Source of the DNA: an uncultured Alistipes sp.
GTDB lineage: Bacteria; Bacteroidota; Bacteroidia; Bacteroidales; Rikenellaceae
Length of the DNA stretch: 64,000 bases
NCBI GenBank assembly: GCA_947623305.1
Contig: CANQGQ010000003.1
Location: forward strand, 94,552 to 158,551
Direction: 5' to 3'
Of the stretch, positions 36,080-46,046 are shown in pieces (position 1 is the stretch's first letter; the number at the start of each line of letters is the position of its first letter). The notes under the pieces are model-generated. The model was given only the letters and a program-made list of their open reading frames with translations, did not search any database and was not told the origin of the DNA. Position numbers and translations under genes: made by a program.

Positions 36080-37303
36080 TTATTCTTTCAGCCGGCCGTT
36101 GGCCCGATCGTACTCGATGGAGGCCCAAATGAACGGGCCGACCCCTTTGCAATCGTTCTCGATGATCGGTTCCGAGATGTAATAGTCGAACTTGCCGCTG
36201 CGCATGTTCTTACCGCCCAGACCGGCCACGGCGCAGCAATCCGTAATGGAGATCGTGCCGTCGGGATTCTCCTTCACGAAACGATTGACGAATCGTTCGT
36301 AAAGCCGCTGAGCCTCGGGGCCTAATTCCGCAGGCAGATAACCCAGCCGGACGCCTTTCAGCATGGCATAAATGAACATGATCGAACCGGTCGCTTCCAC
36401 GTAGTTTCCTTCGCGTCCGGGCTGGTCGAGCACCTGATACCACATGCCCGTCGTCGGATCGGCATACTTCGGCAGCACCTCGCAGATATGATGCAGAATA
36501 TCGACCATCGGACGGGTCGTCTCGTCGACGCCGAGGTATTGCAGCGTCTCAACGATCGCCATGGCATACCACCCCATCGCACGGCCCCACGCATGTTCGG
36601 ACTGACCGGTCGTCTTGTCGCACCAGAACATCTCACGCGAATCGTCGTAAGCGTGGCGGTAAAGCCCCGTGGCAGGGTCGTAGGTGTGGGTGCCCACTAA
36701 TACGAACTGGTTCACGATGTCGGATTTCAGCTGCTCGAACGACTCGCTTTCGCCCATCATGCGCACGGCATACTCAGCATAAAACGGTTCAGCCATGTAA
36801 AGGCCGTCCAACCACATCTGGTGCGGGTAAGCCTTTTTGTGCCAGAAGCCGCCGTCGTCGTTGCGGGGATGACCCTGCAACTGCGCGAAGAGCGTGTCGA
36901 GCACGGCTCGGTAACGCTCCTCGCCCGTACGCTCGGCGATCGTGAACAACGGACGGCCCGGGCAGATGTGATCGAGGTTGTAATTGCTTCGTTTGTAGGT
37001 AATCACGCTATGGTCGGGCCGCACGATGGTATCGTAGTAACGCAACGCATAATCGTAGAAGTCGGGGCGGTCGTAGGCTTCGCCCGCATCCATCATGGCC
37101 AACAGTTCGAGGCCGGTCGTGTAGTTCCATTTCACCTTTCCCTGGGGAATGCCGTCGAGCGTCGTCGGCGAGGGGTTGCGGGCGATTTCGCTCTCGACCA
37201 TCCGGACGGCGAGCGGCTGCTTGCCGTCATAAAGCGGCTGTTCGCCGCACGATACGCCGACTGCGACGGCGCACATCATCCATAATAAGCGGTTTCCTTT
37301 CAT
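36080..37303 (-). CDS. GH105/GH88-type unsaturated rhamnogalacturonyl hydrolase (lipoprotein)
   Basis: Removes the unsaturated uronic acid left at the non-reducing end by pectate/rhamnogalacturonan lyases. The 407 residues begin with a lipoprotein signal (AVGVSC, Cys at about 19). The (alpha/alpha)6 barrel shows KVKWNYTTGLELLAMMDA, the catalytic Asp in QMWLDGLYMAEPFYAEY, SEHAWGRAMGWYAMAIVET and the terminal TDCCAVAGLGG loop. A second GH105-like gene lies at 43.5 kb, so the two may act on different linkages. Confidence 0.9.
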   Translation of the reverse strand: MKGNRLLWMMCAVAVGVSCGEQPLYDGKQPLAVRMVESEIARNPSPTTLDGIPQGKVKWNYTTGLELLAMMDAGEAYDRPDFYDYALRYYDTIVRPDHSVITYKRSNYNLDHICPGRPLFTIAERTGEERYRAVLDTLFAQLQGHPRNDDGGFWHKKAYPHQMWLDGLYMAEPFYAEYAVRMMGESESFEQLKSDIVNQFVLVGTHTYDPATGLYRHAYDDSREMFWCDKTTGQSEHAWGRAMGWYAMAIVETLQYLGVDETTRPMVDILHHICEVLPKYADPTTGMWYQVLDQPGREGNYVEATGSIMFIYAMLKGVRLGYLPAELGPEAQRLYERFVNRFVKENPDGTISITDCCAVAGLGGKNMRSGKFDYYISEPIIENDCKGVGPFIWASIEYDRANGRLKE

Positions 37304-37396
37304 TTTTTTATTGACTGGTACGGATCAGTAGCTTCGAGAAACGACGGAACCGTAAAATTGCACTTGTTTTTGCTGTTTTTCGCCGAATAATCCATC

Positions 37397-40150
37397 TCAA
37401 TACAACGGCCGGGTAAAATTATCGGCCTGTTTTCGGGAAAGCCGATGCGCCCATTTCACGCGCTCGCCGACAGCACCGGGCCCCGTCGAACCGTATTCGG
37501 CATAGAAAGCGTGTTTATGCGCCTGCGGCTTGTTCCAGTCGTGCCACCCCTCGGGCCGAATATGGTCGCCCAACTCGCAGTCGATGAAAACAGTCTGGGC
37601 ATACTCGCGCCAAGGCCGGCCCAGATAGCATTTCGTTACCCCCTCGGCTGCGGTCAACCGGCACATGTAAAAAGTCATGCCGGTTGACTGTCCTTTGCAG
37701 GTCGAAGCCGCCGTGATGTAGGAATCGGCCAACGAGTGAATCTCGCAGGCGGTGAATCGGGCCGAAGCCGATCCGAAGATGAAGTCGGTCGTACCCTCGA
37801 TGTAACAATCCTCAAAGCAGTACCAACAATTCCGGGAAACCGTTTCGCCGTCGCGGTTGCCGTGTCCATATAAATATAAGGTATCCTGGTTGCCGAGGAA
37901 GCGGCAGCTGGCGAACCGCACGTTGTCGCCGATGCACTGCACAGCCACGGCCTGTCCGACCCGACCGGCCGTATTGGCGAACGTAATGTTGCTGACCGTC
38001 CAGTTGTCGCCGCCGAAATAGACGGTCGACGAACCCGAAGTGCCCAACGGCTGTCCCGTAGCACCGATTTTCGAGGCATAGTCGTCCCATGTAATCGTTA
38101 CGTCGCCGCGACACCCCTCCATTTTCACATTGCGTTTCGTATAGGGAATGGAGATTTTTTCGCGGTAGGTGCCCGGCATGATGCGCAAATAGGTCTCTTT
38201 GCGGCAGAAATCGGGAATGGCGGCAATGGCCTCGGCGACAGTGAAGAAGTCGCCCGAACCGTCCTTCGCGACGACCAAATCGGGAATCTGCAAGTGTTTC
38301 GCCAATTCAGGCACGACGTCGGCCAACTCGCCCGCTAACATCCGCGCCAGCGTACGGGCACCGCGCACGTTCAGATGGGTATTATCCTGACGGCCATCGG
38401 GATAGAGCGGACAAGTTCCGGGCTGCACCCACATGAAATAGGCGCGCGATGCCTCATCACCCATCTCCGACACCCATTTCTGCGTCATCTGTTCGGCGTC
38501 GATGAAAGCCACCTGCTCTTCGGCGGCCACGCGACGGCACGCCGTAAGGTACTCGCCGTGCGTGTCGGTCAGCACGCCGTCGACGAAATTACGCCGCACG
38601 ATAGGCGTCAACAGCACGGGAATCGCCCCCTTTTCGCGCGTTTCGCGGATGTAACGCCGCAGATTTTCCGCATAACCGTCGGGTGTAGAGAAACGCACCG
38701 TCTTGACTTTCTGGTCATTATGACCGAACTCTATAAAAACGTAATCCCCGGGCTGCAAACGCTCGTAGATCGGCGTCCATCGACCCTCCTCGCGGAACGA
38801 ACGGGTCGAACGTCCGTTGACGGCATGGTTTTCGACGATCACTGCGGTATCGAACAGCGGCTGGAACAGCTGGCCCCATCCGCGTTCGGGATTCTCCTTG
38901 TCGAGCTTTTTCGTAGCGCAGGTCGAATCGCCGATCAAATAGACATGCAGCGCACCGTCGGCAACCGAATCGGCCACCTGCTCCACCCGCACGGGCTGCA
39001 GTTCGCGAGCGACCGTCTCCAAAGCGAGTCGCAAACAATCGTCGTCGCTCTTGCCGTCGAGCCAATGGCTGCGACGCCACAACATTTCGAAATCGTAATC
39101 AATATGTCCGCGCTCATCGGGCCGCAACTGAAACAGATAGCTGGTCTTGTCATCCTGCTGTCCGACAATTTGTTCCTGCGGAACGGCAATCGCCAGCGCC
39201 ACGCTTTCGCGCTGCCATTTCGTCGTATCGTTTTCGGGAAAATCGCGGCCGAAGATGCCGACGGTTCCGGTCCCCCGCTGCACACGATGTTCGGCCATCT
39301 TCATGACCCCCGTGGTGAACGTCAGTCCCTCGACGTCGCCCTCGAAACGGTTTTCCACCCGCACGTCGCCATGACCGGCATAAAGGATATAACGCGATGT
39401 CATCGTGATCTCGCGACCGCCGTAGTTCCATCCCTCGACGCGCATTTCGACCACCGTGCGCACGGGGCCCTTGGCGAGGATGCGTGCTTCGCGGCGTTTG
39501 AAATCGGTGATATGGGTCATCCGGCCCTTTTCGGCATCCCAACCTTTGAGCGTACCGACGCCCACCGAGCCGAATACCCGCAGGTTGTCGTAACCGAACT
39601 CCTCAGCCAGCTGCTCGGGGGTCGAATACCACATCGACTGCGCCAGTTCCAGCCGCGGCACTTTCTTGCCATAGGTGTCGATGGTCTGCTTCTTGTCGAA
39701 ATAGACCCGATAGGCGCCGTATTCCGATTCGAAAGCGGGGCCGTGATGATGCAGCTTGTTGTACATGTCGTCCCGCGCAGAGTAAAGCGTATCGGCTGCC
39801 TGCAAGGTTTTGTCGGGATTTTTGAGCCACATTTGCGCATGGACGCGCGCCGGATAGGTTCGATTCGATGGTTCCGAGGAAAATTCGATCCGGAAATCGG
39901 CCTGACGGTCGACATCGGCGACAAAGGCCAATTCGCCCAGCGCACGGTCGAGCTGCGACGGAATTTCGCCGGTCGCCCCTTTCACGACCGCACTCTGCGC
40001 CCATTCGGGCACATCGGCAATCACCACAGGGCAATCCTTGCGGACGCCCTCGACCGTTACGCGATAGCGGTTCTTCTGCGTGCGGGCTTCCGCATGGCCC
40101 GCACAGCACCCGATACCGAGTGCCAGCATCAAAAAGAGGATTCGTTTCAT
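37397..40150 (-). CDS. DUF4861 - SGNH acetylesterase - CE8 pectin methylesterase fusion
   Basis: A secreted protein of 917 residues with three parts. Residues 1-22 form a signal peptide. Residues about 25-400 match DUF4861 (LELAQSMWYSTPEQLAEEFG, RTVVEMRVEGWNYGGREI), of unknown activity. Residues about 403-615 form an SGNH hydrolase of the rhamnogalacturonan acetylesterase kind: GDSTC (Ser nucleophile), NHAVNGRSTRSF, EFGHNDQK and DNTHLN (Asp/His). Residues about 620-917 form a CE8 pectin methylesterase: GNQDTLYLYG, EGTTDFIFGSA and YLGRPWREYAQTVFID with the two catalytic Asp residues and the Arg. One polypeptide could thus remove acetyl and methyl groups before lyases and hydrolases act. Its ATG overlaps the stop codon of the next gene's frame (4 nt), implying coupling to the upstream esterase. 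Confidence 0.9.
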   Translation of the reverse strand: MKRILFLMLALGIGCCAGHAEARTQKNRYRVTVEGVRKDCPVVIADVPEWAQSAVVKGATGEIPSQLDRALGELAFVADVDRQADFRIEFSSEPSNRTYPARVHAQMWLKNPDKTLQAADTLYSARDDMYNKLHHHGPAFESEYGAYRVYFDKKQTIDTYGKKVPRLELAQSMWYSTPEQLAEEFGYDNLRVFGSVGVGTLKGWDAEKGRMTHITDFKRREARILAKGPVRTVVEMRVEGWNYGGREITMTSRYILYAGHGDVRVENRFEGDVEGLTFTTGVMKMAEHRVQRGTGTVGIFGRDFPENDTTKWQRESVALAIAVPQEQIVGQQDDKTSYLFQLRPDERGHIDYDFEMLWRRSHWLDGKSDDDCLRLALETVARELQPVRVEQVADSVADGALHVYLIGDSTCATKKLDKENPERGWGQLFQPLFDTAVIVENHAVNGRSTRSFREEGRWTPIYERLQPGDYVFIEFGHNDQKVKTVRFSTPDGYAENLRRYIRETREKGAIPVLLTPIVRRNFVDGVLTDTHGEYLTACRRVAAEEQVAFIDAEQMTQKWVSEMGDEASRAYFMWVQPGTCPLYPDGRQDNTHLNVRGARTLARMLAGELADVVPELAKHLQIPDLVVAKDGSGDFFTVAEAIAAIPDFCRKETYLRIMPGTYREKISIPYTKRNVKMEGCRGDVTITWDDYASKIGATGQPLGTSGSSTVYFGGDNWTVSNITFANTAGRVGQAVAVQCIGDNVRFASCRFLGNQDTLYLYGHGNRDGETVSRNCWYCFEDCYIEGTTDFIFGSASARFTACEIHSLADSYITAASTCKGQSTGMTFYMCRLTAAEGVTKCYLGRPWREYAQTVFIDCELGDHIRPEGWHDWNKPQAHKHAFYAEYGSTGPGAVGERVKWAHRLSRKQADNFTRPLY

Positions 40151-41559
40151 TTTATGTCAGTTGTTTCGAGCATTCGTTCCAATTCTTCGCGCGACGCGAT
40201 CGCGCCGGCCGGCAGTCCGTCGGCAAAGGAGCTCAGGGCCGAAGCGGGCAGCAGGTCGACCTTCGATTCATCGACCTGCGAAGCGTCCAGTCCCAAACGG
40301 CGGGCAAAAAAGTCATAAACTGCCTGCCGTTTGCTGTAGCCGTAATCGTGGCCTTCGTCAGGGAAATGGGCATTTTCCACAGCTTCCTCGGCACCATACA
40401 ACGCCCAGATGCGTCGCAAATAGGGATATTCCAATTCAGGATAGGAGGCGGTCCAGTCGCCGCCATCGCTCACCGTCAGCACCGGACGCGGGGCCATAGC
40501 TGCAGCCAATATCTCGGGCGTGCAGCTTCCTCCGGCAGCAAGCGTTACGGGACGCCCGCTTTCGCAAGGGCATCCGCCGTCGAAGTGCGACACCAAATGC
40601 ACGACCGGCGCCAATGCCGCAAACCGGCCGTCAAGAACCGCCAACAACATCGCATGCGTCGCGCCGCCCGAACCTCCCGTAGCGGCCATGCGCGTCGTGT
40701 CGATGTCGCGGCGCGTGCGGACGATCCAATCGGTCAGGCACTTCGACCACAACGCCTGCAACTGCATCGAATAGTCGGACGTATGAGCCGCCGAGCCGAT
40801 CTGACGTTCGGAATCGCCCCAACCGAAAATATCCAGATCGACCGCTACCGCACCCATACGGGCGAAAGTCGCCATAAACAGTTGATGATCGGATCGGTAT
40901 CGCCCGCCTTTCCAGTGCCCGGATGGTGCAATCACGAGCGCGCGGGGGCCCCGCACACGGGATGCATAGATCGTCCCGCAAACGTAAAGTCCGGGCAATG
41001 TCTCGAGGGCATAGTTTTGCGTCGTGTAACCATCGTGGCACACGACCGCCCCCATCCGCACATCGGGATTCGCCACCAACGCCGCTTCGAACGGCTCCAA
41101 CGCCAAGGCTTCCCGCACCCCTGCCAGCACCTCATCGCGACGGCGTTCCCACGTTGCACGATCAGCATATCGACCCGACAGCCATGCGAGCAGTTTTTCA
41201 CCCTCAGCCGGCGTACGACGATAATATTCATAGGGTTGCACGGTAATTTTTCCACCCTTTGCACTCCACTTCAGATCGAGCGGCCGCAGCAGATTGTCGA
41301 GCGTTTCCGCAAGCGAATAGGGACGGATTCGGAAATCGGCATACGGGCACAACATCGTATCGGCCGCGAACCGCTTGCATCCGATCCGGACATCGAAACG
41401 ATGCTCCACCTCCTCAAGCATCTCGTCCAACGGGCGCAAAAATTCATTCGCACTCGAACGCGTGGATTGCGCTGCGAGGATTACCGGAAAGCATATCGCA
41501 TAAAAATACAATCCTATGCGAACGCTCCTTCCGAGATATGTTCTCAAGGTGCTCATCAT
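40147..41559 (-). CDS. Secreted alpha/beta-hydrolase esterase with N-terminal STN-like domain
   Basis: A protein of about 470 residues. After a signal peptide (ending VILAAQ) comes a stretch of about 75 residues that looks like a secretin/TonB short N-terminal (STN) domain: LDEMLEEVEHRFDVRIGC, then FRIRPYSLAETLDNLLRPL and LKWSAKGGKITVQPYEYY. The remainder is an alpha/beta-hydrolase of the acetylxylan-esterase type: nucleophile Ser in ATGGSGGATHAM, Asp in TVSDGGDWTASYP and His in FPDEGHDYGYSK. By context it should remove acyl groups from pectin. Two adjacent ATGs (41559, 41556) are possible. STN is usually found on TonB transporters and FecR-type proteins, so its presence here is unusual. Confidence 0.8.
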   Translation of the reverse strand: MMSTLRTYLGRSVRIGLYFYAICFPVILAAQSTRSSANEFLRPLDEMLEEVEHRFDVRIGCKRFAADTMLCPYADFRIRPYSLAETLDNLLRPLDLKWSAKGGKITVQPYEYYRRTPAEGEKLLAWLSGRYADRATWERRRDEVLAGVREALALEPFEAALVANPDVRMGAVVCHDGYTTQNYALETLPGLYVCGTIYASRVRGPRALVIAPSGHWKGGRYRSDHQLFMATFARMGAVAVDLDIFGWGDSERQIGSAAHTSDYSMQLQALWSKCLTDWIVRTRRDIDTTRMAATGGSGGATHAMLLAVLDGRFAALAPVVHLVSHFDGGCPCESGRPVTLAAGGSCTPEILAAAMAPRPVLTVSDGGDWTASYPELEYPYLRRIWALYGAEEAVENAHFPDEGHDYGYSKRQAVYDFFARRLGLDASQVDESKVDLLPASALSSFADGLPAGAIASREELERMLETTDIK

Positions 41560-42010
41560 TGATCCAATTATGCAAATATACAAAGAATTTCGGAGAAAGC
41601 GGGGTTTCGGGGCGGAATAAGGCCGAAATAGGAGCGCAAAAATCTTTCGTTCGACCGCTGAAAACGCTTCTGTACTTCAAGAAAGCTGTGCTTTTCTTGA
41701 AAGCTACACGACGAAGATTGTCGTTTTTGCAGAGTTTTCAGCAAGGACGGGAGCGGATGCGAAAGCGTAGTATCTCAGTCTTCGCTTCGTTTCACATGGC
41801 TTCAAATAATTTTAGGCAACTATATTACGACTTTACACCGAATCGAGTTGGCGAATACCGGTTCTCTGCTTTACAGGTGTGTACTCCGCGAGCAGGAACT
41901 CTCGAGAAAATATTCAGCGAAATCAGCAGCGTAAGCGCCATTTTTTACTTTGTCGATATACGACATTAATCCGAGGGCGTAGTGATAGCCTCGAACTACA
42001 CGCCCGGCAT
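41560..42010. other. 450-nt intergenic region without a convincing gene
   Basis: It is more AT-rich than its surroundings. Near 41573-41580 the minus strand has TATATTTG, a -7 box for the STN-esterase gene with an almost leaderless transcript (about 10 nt). Short reading frames exist on both strands but none has a family-like sequence. A near-repeat AAGAAAGCT/TTGAAAGCT occurs at 41681-41705. No tRNA or known RNA fold was seen. Confidence 0.5.
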
Positions 42011-43498
42011 TCAGTGCGCAGGGAGCGTTATGTTTCGGAGACGCAGCCGTTTCGTTGCCTCGCAATGAATCCAGGGTCGTTCATCGGGCTGCTGGCAAGT
42101 CAGGCGTATGCGATTCAACCGAATGCGGTCGGCATGGCTGATCGAAAAGCCCCAGGCCGGCTGGATGCCGTGCGCCGAGGGTTCGGGATAGCCGCCCTTT
42201 TCCCAGCCTCGGCTGATACGGGCCCGCCCATTCTTGCCGCCAAAGAAGAAGGGGTTGGCCCCCCGCTGTTCGCGCACATCTTCGAGCGTCAGGCCTCCCC
42301 GAAACTCCACCGAGAGCTCTTCGATGCGCACATTCCGCACGGGATTCCCCTCGATGCCCGCAATCAGACAGGCGTAGCGGGCGTCGGCATCCGTAACCTG
42401 CACACGGCGAATGCGAATCCCGTTGACCCGCGAGGGATGGAAACCTTCGGGAGCCCGCATGCGATCGCCTAACCGAATATACAGGGGCGAATTGCAAATG
42501 TCGTGCATCGTCAGATCGCTCACGTCGATATCCTCCATCGCCGCTCCGTCGACCGTCTCTAACGCCAACCCGCGGCAGTGGGTAAAGGTGCAGCGGCGAA
42601 TGCGAATGTGGCGGAATCCGCCGTTGGACTCGGTGCCTAATTTGATGCGCCCCGTGGGCCCGTCGCCGTCGGGGGCCTTTTCGGTCTGCGTGGTGCAGGT
42701 GCCGTCGAGCAGCGAGCCGACATCGTAGCCGCTCACCGCACAATCCTCGATCAGCACGTGGGCCGTAGGTTTCGCGTAGCCCAGCGCATAGGAGCATTTC
42801 AGAACGATGGCATCGTCGTTGACAGTGTTCACCCGACAGTTGCGAATCGTAACCCGTTCGCAGCAGTCGATGTCGAATCCGTCGCGATTGGTATCGGCCG
42901 TTACGTGCTCGATCAACAGGTCATCGACTCCGGTCAACAGCAGCGCGAAGTGGCCGCACGCGAGAAAACGCAGGCCGCGGATCGTAACCCGCCGGCACTC
43001 GCGCAGGGCGACGGCCTTGTTGGCGGTCGTCCGTCCTGCGGGGCTTTTGCGCTGTCCGCCGCGCGTAAGCACGCCGTTGCCATCAATCAACCCCTCGCCC
43101 TCCAACGTTACGTCGTGCAGGTTTTCACCCCAGAGGAGCGAATTGTGCCAATGGCTGTGGCCGAAGTCCTGATAAGCATCCGCCGCATTCGGCTCCGCTT
43201 CGTCGTAACCCGCCTCGTCGGTTACGGGCGCGGCTTTCAACACCGCACCCTTCGCGAGGCGGAGAGTAACGCACGACCGGAGGCGGATCGAGTAACAGAG
43301 GTAGATGCCCTCGGGCACTACGACGGTTCCGCCGCCCGCCTTCGCCGCCTGTTCGAGGGCCGCATTGATCGCCGGCGAGTCGATGTGGCGCCCGTCGCCC
43401 GCAGCACCGAAGGCCCGCACGTCGAGCACGCGGGAATCGGCCGCCGAAAGCGATCCGCACAACAGAAGCAGCAATAAACTTGTGAGCAGGCGTTTCAT
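42011..43498 (-). CDS. GH28-family glycoside hydrolase (polygalacturonase-like), secreted
   Basis: A protein of 495 residues with a signal peptide (MKRLLTSLLLLLLCGSLSAA). The parallel beta-helix starts LDVRAFGAAGDGRHIDSPAI, the usual GH28 N terminus. The catalytic region contains TNRDGFDID (about 203) and VNDDAIVLK (about 224), which correspond to the NxD and DD motifs. The classical GHG and RxK motifs are less clear, so specificity may differ from the other GH28 at 28.9 kb. It forms a run of tightly spaced genes with the GH105, PKD, GH35 and PL22 genes. Confidence 0.85.
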   Translation of the reverse strand: MKRLLTSLLLLLLCGSLSAADSRVLDVRAFGAAGDGRHIDSPAINAALEQAAKAGGGTVVVPEGIYLCYSIRLRSCVTLRLAKGAVLKAAPVTDEAGYDEAEPNAADAYQDFGHSHWHNSLLWGENLHDVTLEGEGLIDGNGVLTRGGQRKSPAGRTTANKAVALRECRRVTIRGLRFLACGHFALLLTGVDDLLIEHVTADTNRDGFDIDCCERVTIRNCRVNTVNDDAIVLKCSYALGYAKPTAHVLIEDCAVSGYDVGSLLDGTCTTQTEKAPDGDGPTGRIKLGTESNGGFRHIRIRRCTFTHCRGLALETVDGAAMEDIDVSDLTMHDICNSPLYIRLGDRMRAPEGFHPSRVNGIRIRRVQVTDADARYACLIAGIEGNPVRNVRIEELSVEFRGGLTLEDVREQRGANPFFFGGKNGRARISRGWEKGGYPEPSAHGIQPAWGFSISHADRIRLNRIRLTCQQPDERPWIHCEATKRLRLRNITLPAH

Positions 43499-43503
43499 CG
43501 GCA

Positions 43504-44913
43504 TCAGAATCGGATTTTCCCGTCGTAGTTGAAAATAGGCCGGTCGGTGGGCACCTCCTCGTCGTAGAACTGCACGGCGCTGTCGTTGAGTTTGGGGTGC
43601 TGCTTACGAAGCAGCTCGAGCAGCTCGGCACCTGCCCAGATCACGGGGCCGTAGCCGTGGGCGGCCATGACGTGAACGGGTCGGCAGGCGTAGAAAGCGG
43701 CATCGAAGCCCATGCCCGTGCCTACGCAGACATTTTCTACCTGTCCTTGTTCGTTGACACTCGCGGCCACGGCGTGCCAGGCTTGCAAGGCCACGGGGCC
43801 GAATGCGCGGGCGTCGATCCACCCCCGATCGACGGCGCGTGCCAGGCAACCGGCATAGATCGCAGTAGCCGAACTCTCGAGGTAGGTCTCGGGACGGTCG
43901 AGCAGCTGGTGCCAGTAGCCGTCGGGATGCTGCAAGGCGGCCAGCCCCTCGGCATGGCTGCGCAGCAAATCGAGAATTTGGGGGCGCTGCGGGTGGTCGG
44001 CCGGCAGGACGTCGAGCACCTCGCAAAGGGTCAAAATCGCCCACCCGTTGGCGCGGCCCCAGAAGAAGGCGGGATGCGGCTGCATCGCCTCGACCCAGCC
44101 ATGACGGAAAAGTCGCTTTTCGGGCACCCACATCCGTTCGGCGAAGAGCAGCACCTGGCGGGCCGCCTCGTCATAATATCTTTGCTCGCCGGTCAGCCGC
44201 CCCATCCAGGCCACGGCCGGAATGCCCATGAACATGTCGTCGAGCCACACCGTATTTTTCTGCGGCCGCAGCCGGGCGAAAGTGCCGTCGGCGAGGCGGT
44301 ACTCTTTGTTCAGAATGTAGTCGATGTAGTTGTCGATCAGCGGCCGCAGCGGCAGCGACGGATCCAAGAGCTGCGCCTTGATCATCGAACAACAGACGGC
44401 GCCGGCATCGTCGAGCGCATGGGGGTCGATCACCGGACGCATGTTGCCGTCGATGCGTTTGCCCGCTTCGTGCAATCGGCGAAAGGCAGGGGCGGCGTCG
44501 GCCAGCAGCCGATGACGCTGCTGCACGTAGTCGAGGTAGGCTCGGTCGCCCGTCGCCTCGTAAGCCGCCAGCGCACCCAAGTAGCTCACGCCCCATTCGT
44601 AGCTCGTGAGCCGGAATCCGCCCCGTTGCAGCTGGGTCTGTTCGTCGATCCGGTTCAGGTCAGTTACTTCGCGGCCCGTGCGCTTGTCGACAAGCGCGGC
44701 GGGCGTCTCGCGCTCCATGTAGCGCAGCACGCGCTCCATGACCTGCTTCACTTCGTCGGCAGCAGGAATGCCGTACCCTACCCGGTAGTCCGGCTGCATG
44801 AGGTGCAACGGCGTGTTGCTGTCGTTCACGGCAGGTTGTGCAACCGCGGGAGCGGCGATCAATCCGCAGTACCCTGCGGCGATCCAAAAGATCAGGTTCT
44901 TCATCGGTTTCAT
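43504..44913 (-). CDS. GH105/GH88-type unsaturated uronyl hydrolase, secreted
   Basis: A protein of about 469 residues with a signal peptide (ending APAVAQ). The alpha-barrel motifs are RTGREVTDLNRI, the catalytic-site NTVWLDDMFMGIPAVAW, WGRANGWAILTLCEVLDVLP and ENVCVGTGMGFDAAFYACRP. The WLDD context differs from the WLDG of the other GH105 in this locus, which supports a different subfamily. The start is at 44913 or 44904, just after the stop of the PKD gene. Probably acts on lyase products in the periplasm. Confidence 0.85.
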   Translation of the reverse strand: MKPMKNLIFWIAAGYCGLIAAPAVAQPAVNDSNTPLHLMQPDYRVGYGIPAADEVKQVMERVLRYMERETPAALVDKRTGREVTDLNRIDEQTQLQRGGFRLTSYEWGVSYLGALAAYEATGDRAYLDYVQQRHRLLADAAPAFRRLHEAGKRIDGNMRPVIDPHALDDAGAVCCSMIKAQLLDPSLPLRPLIDNYIDYILNKEYRLADGTFARLRPQKNTVWLDDMFMGIPAVAWMGRLTGEQRYYDEAARQVLLFAERMWVPEKRLFRHGWVEAMQPHPAFFWGRANGWAILTLCEVLDVLPADHPQRPQILDLLRSHAEGLAALQHPDGYWHQLLDRPETYLESSATAIYAGCLARAVDRGWIDARAFGPVALQAWHAVAASVNEQGQVENVCVGTGMGFDAAFYACRPVHVMAAHGYGPVIWAGAELLELLRKQHPKLNDSAVQFYDEEVPTDRPIFNYDGKIRF

Positions 44914-44918
44914 CGGAT

Positions 44919-46040
44919 TCAATCGTAATCGGTGTTCGAGGGGTGTTGCAGATCGCGCACGCACACCTCCCAGACTTTACACTGGCGGGCTTTGCCCTCG
45001 GGGCCCTCGACCTCGAGGGTTACGACGTAGTGGGTGTAATCGCGCGCGTAGGTGTGGATCGGATTGGGCTCATCGGAGGTGGTGCCGTCGCCGAAATCCC
45101 AATGCCAGGCGGTGATGTTGCCGTAGCTGCGGTCGCGGAAACAAACCGTGCGCGTGTCGGGCACGACGGAGAAGCTCCAGTCGCACTCCACCGGCCGGCG
45201 GAACTGCGGCTCGAGCGGCATCAACGTAAAGAGCCGCTGCATCGAGGCGTTGCCGTACATCCGGTGGTGGCGCGAGAGGTTCCAGAATCCGTTGTTTCCC
45301 TGGCCGCCGTCGTAGTCGATCACGGCCCAGCAAAGGCCGATCCGCTTGTTCACGTAGAGGCGGCTTTCGACCGATTTTTCGGGGCCTTCGGGGCTCGCGT
45401 AGTCGAACGGAGTGATGTAAAACTCCAGACGCAGGCGGCCCGGCTCGCCATGGCGGAAATCGTAGTCGTAGGCATAGTTGGCGTAAGGCAGATACTTCAG
45501 CCACTGCTGCGGCCCCCAGACCATCGTCCACGATTTGCCCTCGGTGGGCGGGGTCATGATGTGGTAGTTCTGGGCATGGATGTTCTGAAACTCGAAAAAG
45601 GCGTCGATGCGCGGCTTGACCTCGGGATTCAACCGAAATTCGTCGGTATGCGGCCCGCCCGAAAGGTCGGCGTCGACCACTATTTCGAAGGTGTCGTTGC
45701 GCAGCCCGAGCTGGTCGAAATCCCAGTAGTCGTCCGAGGCTTCGTAGAGGAAATAGAGCCGGTTGAGCCCCTCGACCCAGCCGACTTTCACGCGGATGTC
45801 CAAGGTCGAGCGGTCGATGTCGGGGTGGCGGCCCGTATCGTCCCACATCGCGTCGATGCCGACGCTATAGCTGTCGGGCACGATCTCCCAGTCCGAGAAG
45901 TCGCCGTCGATGCGGGGAATCGCGTTTCGCGGAAACTGGAATACCTGGAACCCCGGTTCCTGCACCTGGACTTCCGGAGCGGTCTGGGCCGCAGCCGTCA
46001 GCCAAAGGCAGGCGAAAGCGGCAGTCAGCACTTTTTTCAT
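44919..46040 (-). CDS. Secreted CBM9-like / PKD-domain protein
   Basis: A protein of 373 residues with a signal peptide ([19 protein letters not shown]). Residues about 38-265 resemble the DOMON/CBM9-like sugar-binding fold: [33 protein letters not shown] and [12 protein letters not shown]. Residues about 290-360 form a PKD domain with the typical [20 protein letters not shown]. No catalytic motif is seen, so it is probably a glycan-binding accessory protein. It lies between the GH35-like and GH105 genes with gaps below 10 nt. Confidence 0.75.
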   Translation of the reverse strand: MKKVLTAAFACLWLTAAAQTAPEVQVQEPGFQVFQFPRNAIPRIDGDFSDWEIVPDSYSVGIDAMWDDTGRHPDIDRSTLDIRVKVGWVEGLNRLYFLYEASDDYWDFDQLGLRNDTFEIVVDADLSGGPHTDEFRLNPEVKPRIDAFFEFQNIHAQNYHIMTPPTEGKSWTMVWGPQQWLKYLPYANYAYDYDFRHGEPGRLRLEFYITPFDYASPEGPEKSVESRLYVNKRIGLCWAVIDYDGGQGNNGFWNLSRHHRMYGNASMQRLFTLMPLEPQFRRPVECDWSFSVVPDTRTVCFRDRSYGNITAWHWDFGDGTTSDEPNPIHTYARDYTHYVVTLEVEGPEGKARQCKVWEVCVRDLQHPSNTDYD

Positions 46041-46046
46041 CGGTGT

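Noticed and set aside
41871..42065. Short minus-strand frame between the STN-esterase and GH28 genes
   Set aside because: No homology pattern; might be a gene remnant but cannot be supported.
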